NCBI GenBank assembly: GCA_964439265.1
Contig: CAYTOA010000023.1
Coordinates: 1-64,000, forward strand
DNA from: JAGVPT01 sp964439265
GTDB taxonomy: Bacteria > Bacteroidota > Ignavibacteria > UBA10030 > UBA8401
Direction of reading: 5' to 3'
Length of the DNA: 64,000 bases
Part shown: piece by piece, positions 44,472 through 54,442 of the stretch
How the letters are laid out: each line of letters begins with the position of its first letter
How positions within the stretch are numbered: position 1 is the first letter of the stretch
Program-made: the position numbers and the translations under genes
Notes under the pieces: model-generated
What the model was told of the DNA's origin: nothing
Seen by the model: only the letters and a program-made list of their open reading frames with translations
The model's database searches: none

Positions 44472-45254
44472 TCATTTTGTCTCTTTTTTCAGTTTCCCGG
44501 CCAGCGCTGCCATTTCTTCTACTTTTTGTTTTGCCGGCTCGTAGCCGTTCGATTCGTCCCAGGCCTTCTGGAACATTGCCCGTGCGTTTTCGTACATCGC
44601 CGCTGCATCCGCCGATTTTCCTTCTTTTTCAAGCTTGTGGCCATTGTCTTCAAGGTTCAGCCCCTGGGCGTAGGTGACGTATCCGTTGAATTTGCCATCC
44701 CTCGTCGACTCAAGCTGATCCTCTTCCGCAGAAGTCAGCTTAACCTCGAGGTCGTCGGAGATCTTCTTCACGAGCGACTTCAGCATTGTCAGGAATTGGT
44801 CAAGGTCGCCGGTTTCTTCTTCCGCTTTGAGGGTAAGCCCGGTCTCGGTGGCAACGATTCGTGCATCAATGCGCAGCTTGTCGCCGAACAAATTGGAGAA
44901 TCCTCCAAAGAGGAGAACCTTCGCACCCAGCAGCTTTCCCATCTTTTGAGATGTTCCTTTATCGACCAGATCTGTCTCGCCAAGATTTAGTTCATCGACG
45001 ACGGATTGGATTCGCTGCCGTTCAACCACTTTGAGGCCCTTGATCTTCGACATCTCAGTGATGAGCATGTCCGCCAATCCCTTCTTTAACGGATCGAGCT
45101 TATCTTTGTCAACGACGCTGTTGTTGTCAAAGTAGAGAATTGCGATCGTTTGCGGCGTTGGTTCCTGCGCGGGAACGACTGATGCGGTCAGGTAGAGCAG
45201 CAGGGCGATCGATGTCATCCACGAAACACTACGACGATGGTGACGTTGCTTCAT
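44472..45254 (-). CDS. CsgG-family periplasmic/outer-membrane assembly protein
   Basis: A 260-residue exported protein with a signal peptide to about residue 29. The CsgG/FlgO-like domain (about 33-180) has TIAILYFDNNSVVDKDKLDPLKK, KGLKVVERQRIQSVVDELNL, a glycine-rich turn and LLGAKVLLFGGFSN. A coiled TPR-like tail follows. CsgG forms the curli secretion pore, but short homologues such as this also act as periplasmic accessory proteins. Its central domain is clearly paralogous to the one in the 50914-52254 protein. The start has GGAAGGAC upstream. Confidence 0.8.
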   Translation of the reverse strand: MKQRHHRRSVSWMTSIALLLYLTASVVPAQEPTPQTIAILYFDNNSVVDKDKLDPLKKGLADMLITEMSKIKGLKVVERQRIQSVVDELNLGETDLVDKGTSQKMGKLLGAKVLLFGGFSNLFGDKLRIDARIVATETGLTLKAEEETGDLDQFLTMLKSLVKKISDDLEVKLTSAEEDQLESTRDGKFNGYVTYAQGLNLEDNGHKLEKEGKSADAAAMYENARAMFQKAWDESNGYEPAKQKVEEMAALAGKLKKETK

Positions 45255-45300
45255 AACAGTGTCCTTCCTCTATATGATGAAATATTTGAGAATTTTCATT

Positions 45301-46467
45301 TCAAAATTGTATTCGCCCGCGGCCGCCGAATTCAACTCCCGTGACGGTCTGCGTTATGTTATTGATGACAACACTTCCTGTCCCGTACTTCGCGTTGAAC
45401 GCGATGCCGAACCACGACGTGATTGAAAATCCTGCTTCGGCCCCGGCGGAGGCGAGCTGAGCTTTTCCAGTCTCAAAGATGCCGACCCCGAACGGGATTT
45501 GGTCCCCGGTATGCAATTTCCCTTCTCCAAGAACGGAAAGCGAAAACCATTCCGCGGGAGACCACGATGCAGTGTACTGAGCTTCGTAATGCTGCGAACT
45601 TTTGAACTTCTCTGTGACGCCCGAACTATAGAGCTCGCTCTGCGTTCGGAGCCGCGTTCGCGCCAACAGACGATGCGTTAGAGGGCCCCATTTTACCGAA
45701 TACACCGCGAACGTCATGAAACGCAGACCCGATTGAATAAAATTCTGGCCGCCCAGCTGGTCGGGGAAATAGTTGGTCACGGTTACATCGACCGATAAGC
45801 GCGATAATTTTGAAAACGAGGTAAAATCAAGTCCGGCATTCAATGAAATTTCATCTCCCGGTTTGTACTTCTCGCTGAAGCCCTCGATCGACGCCGGTTG
45901 GTATTCACCCTTATAAACATACGATGCGCCGAACCCAACGATCAACCTGCGCTGCAGCTGGTACGCGTAGGCAAATCCCAGATTTGCATTCAAGCCTTGG
46001 CCAAACACAGGGACATTATAGTCCAGCGAAGTCTCAGAAATGAGAGTCGCGATGCTCAGTTCGTTTTCAGTCAATTTCGTCACTCCGGTTGGTACGTTGA
46101 CGCCGCCGTTGATCCAGAGTTTATCTCCCGGAACGACATATGAGAATCCAACGCGCGTATCGGCTATGCCCTGCAACGTCATCGTATCCAGTTTCGAAAT
46201 GGCCGGCGAATTCGCTACCGAGAGAAGAATGCGATTTGAAAGCGGAATGGAAATCACCGTCGGTGCCGACTGCTCGACAACGTTCCCTTCGTCTTTCAAA
46301 TTCCATGACTGTTGCGACGCCCCGACGGTAATGCCCGTCATCCCCTGAAATAGGAGGCGCTCGTCGTAAGACGCTCCTGTACTTTGGGCCGAAAGCGGCT
46401 GGGCAGGATAACTCAAGGCCATCCAGAAGAAAATCGCAGATCCGGGGTGTCTAAAAATTTTTCTCAC
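45301..46467 (-). CDS. outer-membrane beta-barrel protein, unknown function
   Basis: A 388-residue exported protein with a GTG start. A signal peptide (…WMALSYPAQPLSAQ) is followed by alternating amphipathic β-strands to the end (TGVEFGGRGRIQF), as in transporter or porin-like barrels. It starts 21 bases after the giant β-propeller gene and sits in the middle of the CsgG operon, so it may be the outer-membrane partner of that system. Confidence 0.65.
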   Translation of the reverse strand: MRKIFRHPGSAIFFWMALSYPAQPLSAQSTGASYDERLLFQGMTGITVGASQQSWNLKDEGNVVEQSAPTVISIPLSNRILLSVANSPAISKLDTMTLQGIADTRVGFSYVVPGDKLWINGGVNVPTGVTKLTENELSIATLISETSLDYNVPVFGQGLNANLGFAYAYQLQRRLIVGFGASYVYKGEYQPASIEGFSEKYKPGDEISLNAGLDFTSFSKLSRLSVDVTVTNYFPDQLGGQNFIQSGLRFMTFAVYSVKWGPLTHRLLARTRLRTQSELYSSGVTEKFKSSQHYEAQYTASWSPAEWFSLSVLGEGKLHTGDQIPFGVGIFETGKAQLASAGAEAGFSITSWFGIAFNAKYGTGSVVINNITQTVTGVEFGGRGRIQF

Positions 46468-46488
46468 TGCCCAAGCATTCGAATAGTT

Positions 46489-49400
46489 CTACTTTACAAA
46501 AACCAATTTCTTTGTTGCGCTAAATTCTCCCGCACGGATCCTGTAGAAATAAACGCCGCTCGAGACCTTTGCGCCGTATTCATTGGCGCCGTCCCAGACG
46601 GCTGTATACGCACCGATCTTCAGGTCGCCGGCAAAAAGCGTTCTCACTTTCTGCCCGAGCACGTTGAAAATTTCCAATTCGACATGGGCGCTGTGCGCCA
46701 GAGTATATGCAATGGTAGTCGAAGGATTGAAAGGGTTCGGGAAATTCTGTTCAAGCGAATATCCAAGCGGAACAATCGGAATTCCGTTTGTATTCTTGTC
46801 AACGAACTCTTTTGTACCAACGATAAGCCGGAACGACCGGTCACTTTCATTATGGTTGAAGCTGAACGCGTACGACATTGCTGACCCGACGTCGATCACC
46901 CGCTCGGTCCTCATGTCGACAAGGAACATTCCAAATTCGGAGGGAATATTGCCGGCCTTTGTAAAACGGACAGAGACTGAAGCTTCGGATTTCGCTGACG
47001 CAATATCGAAATCCCAATAATTTCCGTCCGCATGTATCGAACGATAGTCGCCTGCATATCTTCCAGGGTTACTTTTCCAATCCGCATGATTGAAAGAAAG
47101 AGCCACATAATCTGTCGGCGCAGCGGGAGGTTCGGAAAAATCCTGGGCATCCCAATCGTCGTTCGCCGATCGGAGAACGCCCGCAAAATTGTCATTATCA
47201 GCGGCGGCATTGTCCGACGCGCTGATCCGTACCTGCCATTCGCCCTGGCCAAACTGACGCTGCACGCCGGCTGTTTTTGCGAGCGTGCTCGTTGTCGAAA
47301 CTTGGTCCGGGTTGATGTAGATCGTCACCCCGTTGCGGAGACTTTTCAAAAAATACCCGGTATACGCCTGCATGATGTCCGTCACCTGCTGAAAACCTGT
47401 GCCGTCGAAACCCCAGAGCCACGACTCGACGGAATCCGGAGTTGAATGCAGAGAATTCGCCCAACTGACCGGGTATGGAAAAGGATTCCCGATGAGATTA
47501 TACCCAGAGTCGAGTTGGATCGGATAAAATCCTTGAGCAGTAGAGACACTCGCGGATCCCAATGTAAGTGATTGAGACCCTTTGGTAATGAGCCAGTATC
47601 CCTCTCCTCGCTTGAATGTCATAAACCCGGGGCTCGGGTACTCCAAATATTCCGACCCATCCCACCTGCCATATAAGCGCCATTTCGTTTTGTCAGCAGC
47701 CCCAAGGTCCTTCAGAACGTCCGTGATATTAAAATCCTCCAAATCGAACGGGATACTGATGATCTGGTATTGATCGCTCAAAGTCGAGTTCGGAATTTTT
47801 ACCGAATAGTTTCCCGTGTAGCCAAAAACATTGAGCGCAAACTGGAGATTGTCCCTTGCAAGGATCCCGGTCGGCAGGGGTGATAACGTATCTTTCCCTT
47901 GAACGTCCGACCACATGTCGACATCGCCGATCAGCAGAATTGTTCCTTTCCCGACCTGGCTTATTGCTGCCAGCGTCGGACGCTGGGTCTTCTTTTGAAG
48001 AGAATCGCTCGTCGTCGCAATCGTCGTTGCATTTCCTTTAAGGAAGGGTACAGCTTGCGCCGAAACCGAGATACTTGAACAGCCGAACGGGATCACTGAA
48101 CGGACGCCTTTAACAAAAGGATGCGTCGTATCGGTGAATGCCGACAGTACCGGCGAAGTTGGAGCGGCAGAGTAATCCAGCGTGGGATCTGTGACCACAT
48201 CGTAATTCATTGCCAGGCCGGTCGGAGTGAACGGCGAATCCTGTATCCACTGAAAATTGGTGAGGATTTCGTTCAGATGGACATTTGCGTCCGAATTTCC
48301 AGAGTCGCCGAGCATTACGACAAAGCCGCCGTTAGAAACGTACTGATGGAGTTTATTGATTTCCACCAGCGAATACGAGGTCTTGGGTGCCGCGATGATA
48401 ATTGCGTCGAACGGAGAAGCAAGTGGGTCGAATGCAGATTGATCGTCCTTAACGGTAATGCCGCTTCTCTGTAACGCCTGGATAAGCTGCGAAAGGTACT
48501 GGGTTATTGAGCTTGTGCCGAGATTGGAGGACACGCCATGTGTTGTCTCGAGCAAAACGGTTCGCTTCACCGGCGTGATCGGAACACCGGTTCCGCGAAG
48601 TGAAATGGCGACCGCCGGATTCGACGGATCGTCGGTTGCAAATGTGAGAGTCGCAACATACGCTCCGGTCAGCGTGGGAATGAATTGAATAGTGAGCGTA
48701 CCGGCATTTCCAGGTTTGACGGTCATCGGCACCGCGTTCGCAGGCAACGAAAAACCTGGCGGCCCTACGAGAGAAACGACAGAGACGGTGATGTTCTGGC
48801 TTCCGTTGTCCTTGAACGTAATGTTCTGCCCCGATACGCTTCCGATCGGCACGGTCCCGAAATCAAAAGCAATCTGTGAGATTTCGAGAGAATTGCGGAT
48901 ATCGACGCTGGTAATTCCGCGATTGCTGCCCACAAAAATCAAGCTGTCGTCTGCCGGGACCTGAGTGATCGAATAATAATTGGTTGACGGGTCGCCGCCG
49001 ATTCTTGTCCAAGTCAAGCCTGCATCTGGACTGCGAAGTATTCCGTTCGATCCAGCGCAAAAGACCGTCGACGAATGAACCGGATCAAATGCGATATCGA
49101 AGCCCGATGCATTCAACGAGGTCCAGTTAACTCCGCCGTTCGTCGTCTTGAATACATTGTTCAGTATCGAATATGCCATCGTCGAGAGAAATATGACGCC
49201 CGGATTCGTCGGGTCCACCCTCGGATGAAAACCGAGGAGCGGGAATACTGCACCGCCTACGGAAGCCGTCAGCGGCAAATCACCGGTGATGGAAGACCAG
49301 GACTTCCCCAAATCCGTTGACTTCCAGACACCGTTGGCAGAAAAATATAGCGTCGATGCATTGACGGGATCGAATTCAATGTTTTCCACGAGCGGAGATG

Positions 49401-50901
49401 CCGGAACTTGCGGCGGCATCAATAAATTCCATGTGGCCCCGCCGTCCGAGCTGCTGACGAATTCTTTCGTCAGTGCGGATACAAAAAGATTGCGCGAATC
49501 GACAGGAGAAATTTTTATCGTACCGTCTTCAAAATTATTGTTGAAGGGAGAAAGGGAATCATGGGGAATGTTTAACATCTGAAGTCTCTGCCATGTAATG
49601 CCGGTGTCAATGCTTTTATAGATGCCGTAGACATTACCGGCGTACAACACGGCACTGTTTTTGGGGTCGGCAACAACCGCCCTGACGTACGGGTTATCAA
49701 TTCCGTCGTTTAACGGCACCCATGTCGCGCCTTTATTCGTCGACCGGAAAACGCCGCCGCCGTACACTCCTGCAAACAAATATCCCATACCAGAATTCTG
49801 CACTGCGACCGTTCGAGCAATCGAATTCATCATGCCGGAGCTCTGACGTTTCCAATTTGTACCTCCATCTATGCTCACATAGATTCCGTCGGATGTCGCT
49901 ATATATATTTTTTTCTGCGGAGCCGAAGGAATAAAGATCGAATTGACATCGATCGACGCTTTGAAAATAAGCGTCCATCCTAACCCCAGGTTGGTTCTTC
50001 GATAGAGACCCCCGTTGTCCGGCCGAGGCTGGAAGGCCTCTTCGTTGCCTTTTGTACCGACATAGAACGTATCCGTTGCAGCACTGTCGCCGAGCGTATA
50101 AGAACACTGCACTACCGAATCGGCAATTGAAGCTCCCGTGAAAGGGATCCACTGTATTCCACCGGGGGAAAAATATTCTCCCGAGGAAGTCCCGGCAGTC
50201 AACCCGACACCCTGAGCGAGAGACAGAGAGTGAATGCGCAACCCTGATCCTGCGAGACCGGCATTGTTAACATAGGCATTCCACGTATTTCCACCATCGC
50301 CGGAAGAATAGATCCCTGCAGCGTCCGTTCCGGCGTACACAGTGATCCCGCCGGCAGATATCGTGGGGTCAATCACCAACGCCGTGATGGTTTTGCTTGC
50401 CTTAAGACCAGCCGAGACTGGAGTCCAACTGAATCCGCCGTCGGTTGACTTAAGCACCCCATTACTTCCTTGTGCCGTGGAACGGTCATCGCCGGCGAAC
50501 ATGATCAGCGGATTGGACAGATAGATCGCAATTGTGGAGGTCGGTGTCGTTAAGGAAGTCGGCGACCATGATGCGCCGCAATCGTAACTAACGAAAAGAC
50601 CTGACTGAGTAGCCGCGTAAACGGTGAGAGGTGTTACGGGATGGAATATGATATCATTGACGGAGGCAACGTTGTTCAACGTTTGAGACCAGGTAGCACC
50701 GCCATCAACAGAACGGTATACGCCGTTGTACTTCGTCCCGGCGAGGACGATACTGTCATTCGCCGTTCCCCTCACAACATTGACGATTCCGCCGCTCGGA
50801 CCGAGCTGAAGTACATTCGAGACTTGTGCGTCGAGCCAATGTGCAAGGAAGAGTGACGAAACACAAAGGATGAAAAACTTGTATGGTAGCGAACTTCTCA
50901 T
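46489..50901 (-). CDS. giant T9SS-exported beta-propeller protein
   Basis: A 1470-residue secreted protein. The signal peptide is MRSSLPYKFFILCVSSLFLAH. Many BNR/sortilin-like propeller blades follow (about residues 30-660: repeated SVDGGATWS, STDGGFSWT, SIDGGTNWK, SSDGGATWN). A HYDIN/choice-of-anchor-D immunoglobulin domain (about 665-775) comes next. A DUF4350-like flavodoxin-type region (about 790-1010: FDAIIIAAPKTSYS) follows, with further β domains. The C-terminal type IX secretion sorting domain has SLEQNFPNPFNPSTTIAY and ELEIFNVLGQKVRTLFAG and ends in a KKLVFVK strand. CAGGAGTTA lies just before the ATG. It is the second gene of the operon. Confidence 0.85.
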   Translation of the reverse strand: MRSSLPYKFFILCVSSLFLAHWLDAQVSNVLQLGPSGGIVNVVRGTANDSIVLAGTKYNGVYRSVDGGATWSQTLNNVASVNDIIFHPVTPLTVYAATQSGLFVSYDCGASWSPTSLTTPTSTIAIYLSNPLIMFAGDDRSTAQGSNGVLKSTDGGFSWTPVSAGLKASKTITALVIDPTISAGGITVYAGTDAAGIYSSGDGGNTWNAYVNNAGLAGSGLRIHSLSLAQGVGLTAGTSSGEYFSPGGIQWIPFTGASIADSVVQCSYTLGDSAATDTFYVGTKGNEEAFQPRPDNGGLYRRTNLGLGWTLIFKASIDVNSIFIPSAPQKKIYIATSDGIYVSIDGGTNWKRQSSGMMNSIARTVAVQNSGMGYLFAGVYGGGVFRSTNKGATWVPLNDGIDNPYVRAVVADPKNSAVLYAGNVYGIYKSIDTGITWQRLQMLNIPHDSLSPFNNNFEDGTIKISPVDSRNLFVSALTKEFVSSSDGGATWNLLMPPQVPASPLVENIEFDPVNASTLYFSANGVWKSTDLGKSWSSITGDLPLTASVGGAVFPLLGFHPRVDPTNPGVIFLSTMAYSILNNVFKTTNGGVNWTSLNASGFDIAFDPVHSSTVFCAGSNGILRSPDAGLTWTRIGGDPSTNYYSITQVPADDSLIFVGSNRGITSVDIRNSLEISQIAFDFGTVPIGSVSGQNITFKDNGSQNITVSVVSLVGPPGFSLPANAVPMTVKPGNAGTLTIQFIPTLTGAYVATLTFATDDPSNPAVAISLRGTGVPITPVKRTVLLETTHGVSSNLGTSSITQYLSQLIQALQRSGITVKDDQSAFDPLASPFDAIIIAAPKTSYSLVEINKLHQYVSNGGFVVMLGDSGNSDANVHLNEILTNFQWIQDSPFTPTGLAMNYDVVTDPTLDYSAAPTSPVLSAFTDTTHPFVKGVRSVIPFGCSSISVSAQAVPFLKGNATTIATTSDSLQKKTQRPTLAAISQVGKGTILLIGDVDMWSDVQGKDTLSPLPTGILARDNLQFALNVFGYTGNYSVKIPNSTLSDQYQIISIPFDLEDFNITDVLKDLGAADKTKWRLYGRWDGSEYLEYPSPGFMTFKRGEGYWLITKGSQSLTLGSASVSTAQGFYPIQLDSGYNLIGNPFPYPVSWANSLHSTPDSVESWLWGFDGTGFQQVTDIMQAYTGYFLKSLRNGVTIYINPDQVSTTSTLAKTAGVQRQFGQGEWQVRISASDNAAADNDNFAGVLRSANDDWDAQDFSEPPAAPTDYVALSFNHADWKSNPGRYAGDYRSIHADGNYWDFDIASAKSEASVSVRFTKAGNIPSEFGMFLVDMRTERVIDVGSAMSYAFSFNHNESDRSFRLIVGTKEFVDKNTNGIPIVPLGYSLEQNFPNPFNPSTTIAYTLAHSAHVELEIFNVLGQKVRTLFAGDLKIGAYTAVWDGANEYGAKVSSGVYFYRIRAGEFSATKKLVFVK

Positions 50902-50913
50902 TAACTCCTGGTA

Positions 50914-52254
50914 TTATTTTGGCGGCTTCGGCGGTTCCGGCAGCGGAGTTACAATCGCAGTCGGTTGGGGCGAGGAACTTGGACCTGGAACGAAGCCGGA
51001 GTTTACATTTGTCGATGTCGCTGACGCCCGCTCGGACATCGCTCCAACGTCTGCCTTCATCGAGGCACTGCTCGGCGGAGGAGGCGCTGACTGCGGCGGA
51101 GACGAACTCCCCGTCGAAGAGGAACTACCGCCCGTCATTTCCTGCGTTTTCTTCACAGTTGCCAGGCTTGACCTTGCCTGAGAAAAACTCGGGTCGGACT
51201 GAACGGCGCCGGTGTACGACTGGATCGCCTGGGTATACATCCCCTTGTCTTCAAAATCCATCCCCTGAGAGTATTGCAAAAAAGCAAAGAAATTTTCCGT
51301 TGGAACTTCGAGGATGGCTTCCCTTTCCTCATCTGTGATCGAAATCTTAAGTTCCCCCAGAATCTTAAATACGAGTTCCTTCTCGAGGCGGAAAAATTCC
51401 TTCATATCTCCCGAAATATCCGTAACGCCGTCGAGCTGACCCGACCGAGTCTGCGCGACGAGCGCATCGATCCTAAGTTTTTCGGAAGTCAGATCAAAAA
51501 AAGATCCCTTGACCAGGCGAAATGCCCCGAGTAATTTTCCAAGTCTGGGAGCAGTGCGCTCGTCGACCATCCCCGATTCTCCGAAATTCAATTCTTCCAT
51601 CAGTTTCTGTAGACGAATCCTTTCGACAATTCTCACCGACCGCACCTTGGAAAAATCGGTAATCATCATATCGGCGATCCCCTTTTGAAGAGGGTCAAGA
51701 TTGCGCATGTTTCCCTTGTTTTCAAAATAAAGTACGGCGATGGTGTTGGTCGGCACAGCCGCAATATCGAGCTGTGATTCTTCAAGAAGCGCTTGTTTTG
51801 CCTCAATCTGCATTTGCTGACGGTAGAGCACCTTGATTCGCGCATCCACAATATCTTTGTACTCACCGAAAATCGTCAGTTCCTTGTAGCGCCTGTAGTA
51901 TTGGATCGCCTTCGCGTACTCAACTATGGCTTCATAGCTCGAGGCGAGATAATAGACTGCCTGGTCATCCTCCGGATCTGTCGCGAGGGCCCGCTCAAAA
52001 TAGGCTACGGCATCTCCATAATACTTCTTATTGTAGAGTCCGATGCCGAGATATTTCAGGAATAGCGGATCGTTCGGAGACTTCGCAAGATTGACCCTTG
52101 CAAGAGCCATCGCTTCGTCATTTTTCCCCTGGTCAAGAAGCCCAGACGTCACCTCATACGCGGTAGGGCTGCAGGAGAACGAAATGCAGGCAAACAGGAT
52201 GAGTGCTACACGGGAGCGTGTAATACGCGAACAGCAAACTCTGATGATGGTCAT
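50914..52254 (-). CDS. TPR/CsgG-domain lipoprotein with Pro/Ser-rich tail
   Basis: A 446-residue protein. The signal ends in SFSC, a possible relaxed lipobox. TPR motifs (about 30-150: AVAYFERALATDPEDDQAVY) are followed by a CsgG/FlgO-like domain (about 168-330: TIAVLYFENKGNMRNLDPLQ, VRIVERIRLQKLMEELNFGE, KLLGAFRLVKGSF), a short TPR, and a tail rich in Ser, Pro and Gln that looks like a cell-wall or periplasm-spanning linker. It is the first gene of the operon (12 bases before the next). The 206 bases upstream, shared with the divergent epimerase gene, should contain its promoter. Confidence 0.78.
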   Translation of the reverse strand: MTIIRVCCSRITRSRVALILFACISFSCSPTAYEVTSGLLDQGKNDEAMALARVNLAKSPNDPLFLKYLGIGLYNKKYYGDAVAYFERALATDPEDDQAVYYLASSYEAIVEYAKAIQYYRRYKELTIFGEYKDIVDARIKVLYRQQMQIEAKQALLEESQLDIAAVPTNTIAVLYFENKGNMRNLDPLQKGIADMMITDFSKVRSVRIVERIRLQKLMEELNFGESGMVDERTAPRLGKLLGAFRLVKGSFFDLTSEKLRIDALVAQTRSGQLDGVTDISGDMKEFFRLEKELVFKILGELKISITDEEREAILEVPTENFFAFLQYSQGMDFEDKGMYTQAIQSYTGAVQSDPSFSQARSSLATVKKTQEMTGGSSSSTGSSSPPQSAPPPPSSASMKADVGAMSERASATSTNVNSGFVPGPSSSPQPTAIVTPLPEPPKPPK

Positions 52255-52460
52255 TTGGGAGATCGGCGCTCTTGATGGTCCGGCGCCATCGAGTCATGGT
52301 TAGGGAGTCGCTTGCACGGGCTAATATTGCGAAAAAACGTTTGGATGTCAAGACAATGAAGTCGGCGTTTTGTCCCAAATCACTAAATTTATTAGGCGCC
52401 AATTGACTTCATATACGGAAATCGCAATATTCAACGCACTATTCTTACAAAACAACACCC

Positions 52461-53501
52461 ATGTCGTCAAACGCAGACAAAGTGGTCTTTCTTACCGGCT
52501 CTACCGGCTTCATCGGCTCGCGTGTGGTTCAATTGCTGTGCGAGCAGGGATGGCGCGTGCGCGCACTAGTGAGGAATGAGTCAAAGGCGATAGGAAAGTT
52601 CTCGGCATGGAAGGCAGAAACTCGCGGAAGAATGGAATTTATTGAGGGGGACTTGTTTGCCGGTTCTCCGTCTGCGCGGACCAGGCTCTTCATTGACTGT
52701 ATGGCAAACGCGAATGCAGTTATTCACATTGCTGAAGCGAAGAGTGGAGAAAAGGACTTTGAAGCCAAAAACATAAGATCGTTCGGACTCCTGCTGGAAG
52801 CGGCCGCAGGAGAATCGGAGATAGAACGATTTGTTTTTGTTTCTGCTTTTATGGCGGGAGGACTTCCTCAACCACTGCCAAAAATTCTGACGGAAGACAT
52901 GACGGGAACGGAATTTCCGGATCCTTATTACAAATGGAAAAGGATGGCAGAACGATTACTGATCAAGTCGTCCACCAAGTCCCGCTTCACCTATTCGATC
53001 ATTCGGCCGGCACTGGTTTACGGGCCAAATGCCGAATGGCTTGTACCTATGTTGAGCATCATCAATAGGATTGGCCCTTATCTCATCCCCCTGCCGAACG
53101 GCGGGATAGCTCCGCTGGGAACCGTCCACGTCGATGACGTTGCTTCAACGATCGCTCTTTCCATTTCCAGCAAAGCCGCCGAGAATCAAATTGTCCATGC
53201 CGTCGACAACGGTGGAACGACCTATGCCGATTGGGTCCAAACAATCTGCCGGGCGAGCGGGCGAACGGCGCGTGTTGGAAAAATTCCAAGCTCACTAGTT
53301 TCTGTCCTTGCCAAATCAACGGATGCTCTCACCTCTATCGTCAATTTCCATCTCGGCGCTGAGCTGTGGGCACAGGTACTTAGTGAAGGCTGCGGCTACT
53401 CAAACGATAAAATGAAACAGATTATCGGAAGCCTAAAGAATCCGACGATCCGCGAGGGCATTCCCGGAATGATGGAATGGTTTTCCCGCACTCACGCTTA
53501 G
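52461..53501 (+). CDS. NAD-dependent epimerase/dehydratase (extended SDR)
   Basis: A 346-residue Rossmann enzyme: TGSTGFIGSRVVQLL near the N-terminus binds NAD(P), and the catalytic tyrosine-lysine pair is in DPYYKWKRMAERLL. The segment FVFVSAFMAGG supplies the conserved Ser. The C-terminal substrate domain is typical for nucleoside-diphosphate-sugar epimerases or sterol/flavonol-type reductases; the substrate is not evident. It stands alone between divergent and convergent neighbours. Confidence 0.85.
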   Translation: MSSNADKVVFLTGSTGFIGSRVVQLLCEQGWRVRALVRNESKAIGKFSAWKAETRGRMEFIEGDLFAGSPSARTRLFIDCMANANAVIHIAEAKSGEKDFEAKNIRSFGLLLEAAAGESEIERFVFVSAFMAGGLPQPLPKILTEDMTGTEFPDPYYKWKRMAERLLIKSSTKSRFTYSIIRPALVYGPNAEWLVPMLSIINRIGPYLIPLPNGGIAPLGTVHVDDVASTIALSISSKAAENQIVHAVDNGGTTYADWVQTICRASGRTARVGKIPSSLVSVLAKSTDALTSIVNFHLGAELWAQVLSEGCGYSNDKMKQIIGSLKNPTIREGIPGMMEWFSRTHA

Positions 53502-53515
53502 CGAGAGAAAAAAAA

Positions 53516-53541
53516 AATCGGGCCGCGACTTATGCCCGATT
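53516..53541. terminator. intrinsic terminator between epimerase and sulfurtransferase genes
   Basis: AATCGGG (53516-53522) pairs with CCCGATT (53535-53541). The long A-run on the left becomes a T-run on the minus strand, so it mainly ends the DUF4395-sulfurtransferase transcript. Confidence 0.82.
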
Positions 53542-53567
53542 CTCCACCCAAAGTTCGCCGACGCCGA

Positions 53568-54419
53568 TCATTTCTCGATAGGCGCGTTGATAAGGTTTCC
53601 CCATTCCGTCCACGACCCATCGTAATTTCGCACGTTCGGATAACCAAGCAGATACTTCAACACAAACCACGTATGCGAAGACCGCTCGCCGATGCGGCAA
53701 TATGAGGTGATTTCATTCAGACCTGGAACAATTCCTTTCCCCTCATATAATGTTTTCAGATCGGCTGCGGATTTGAAGGTGCCATCCTCGTTGACCGACT
53801 GCGACCAGGGAATATTTTTCGCGCCGGGAATGTGTCCTCCGCGCATCGATAATTCCTGCATCCCGGGAGGAGCAAGGATCTTGCCTGTATACTCATCATT
53901 CGAACGAACGTCAACCAGACCATGGGTTGGTTGGTTCAGCCTCGCAGAGACAAAATCGCGCAATGCCCGAAGGTCCGTTTCAACCTTCGAGACCTTGTAT
54001 GACTTTGATCCGTAGCGGGGAACTTCGGTCGCAAGAGGCTTCCCTTCCGCAACCCACTTCTTCCTTCCGCCGTCGATGAGCCGCACATCTGCATGCCCAT
54101 AATATTTCAGGAGCCAGAACGCGTACGCCGCAAACCAATTGTTGTTATCTCCATAAAGAATCAAAACTGTCTCAGGAGCGACGCCCGATTCCCCAAGGAA
54201 ACGTTCGATCTGCTCCTTGCTTAGTATATCGCGGCGTGTCTGGTCTTGGAGCTGCGTTTTCCAGTTCCAGCCTATCGCCCCCTCGATATGACCTTTTTCG
54301 TATTCGCTCGTATCGACATCTACCTCGACGAAGCGCAGATTCGCATCCTTCCGATGCTCCAGGGCCCACTCGGTAGACACGAGAACTTCAGGGTGCGCAT
54401 ATCCGCTGTTCGATGCCAT
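53568..54419 (-). CDS. sseA: thiosulfate/3-mercaptopyruvate sulfurtransferase (tandem rhodanese)
   Basis: A 283-residue enzyme with two rhodanese domains. The N-terminal domain is inactive (ILYGDNNNW at the loop position). The C-terminal domain carries the catalytic Cys241 in TSYCRIGERSSHTW. The CRxGxRS form resembles the thiosulfate-type (CysA-like) enzymes more than the CGSGVTA of mercaptopyruvate enzymes. It transfers sulfane sulphur to cyanide, thiols or acceptor proteins. It follows DUF4395 after 23 bases in the same operon, behind a poly-cysteine leader. Confidence 0.92.
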   Translation of the reverse strand: MASNSGYAHPEVLVSTEWALEHRKDANLRFVEVDVDTSEYEKGHIEGAIGWNWKTQLQDQTRRDILSKEQIERFLGESGVAPETVLILYGDNNNWFAAYAFWLLKYYGHADVRLIDGGRKKWVAEGKPLATEVPRYGSKSYKVSKVETDLRALRDFVSARLNQPTHGLVDVRSNDEYTGKILAPPGMQELSMRGGHIPGAKNIPWSQSVNEDGTFKSAADLKTLYEGKGIVPGLNEITSYCRIGERSSHTWFVLKYLLGYPNVRNYDGSWTEWGNLINAPIEK

Positions 54420-54442
54420 AATTCCTCCTTTATTATGAATGA

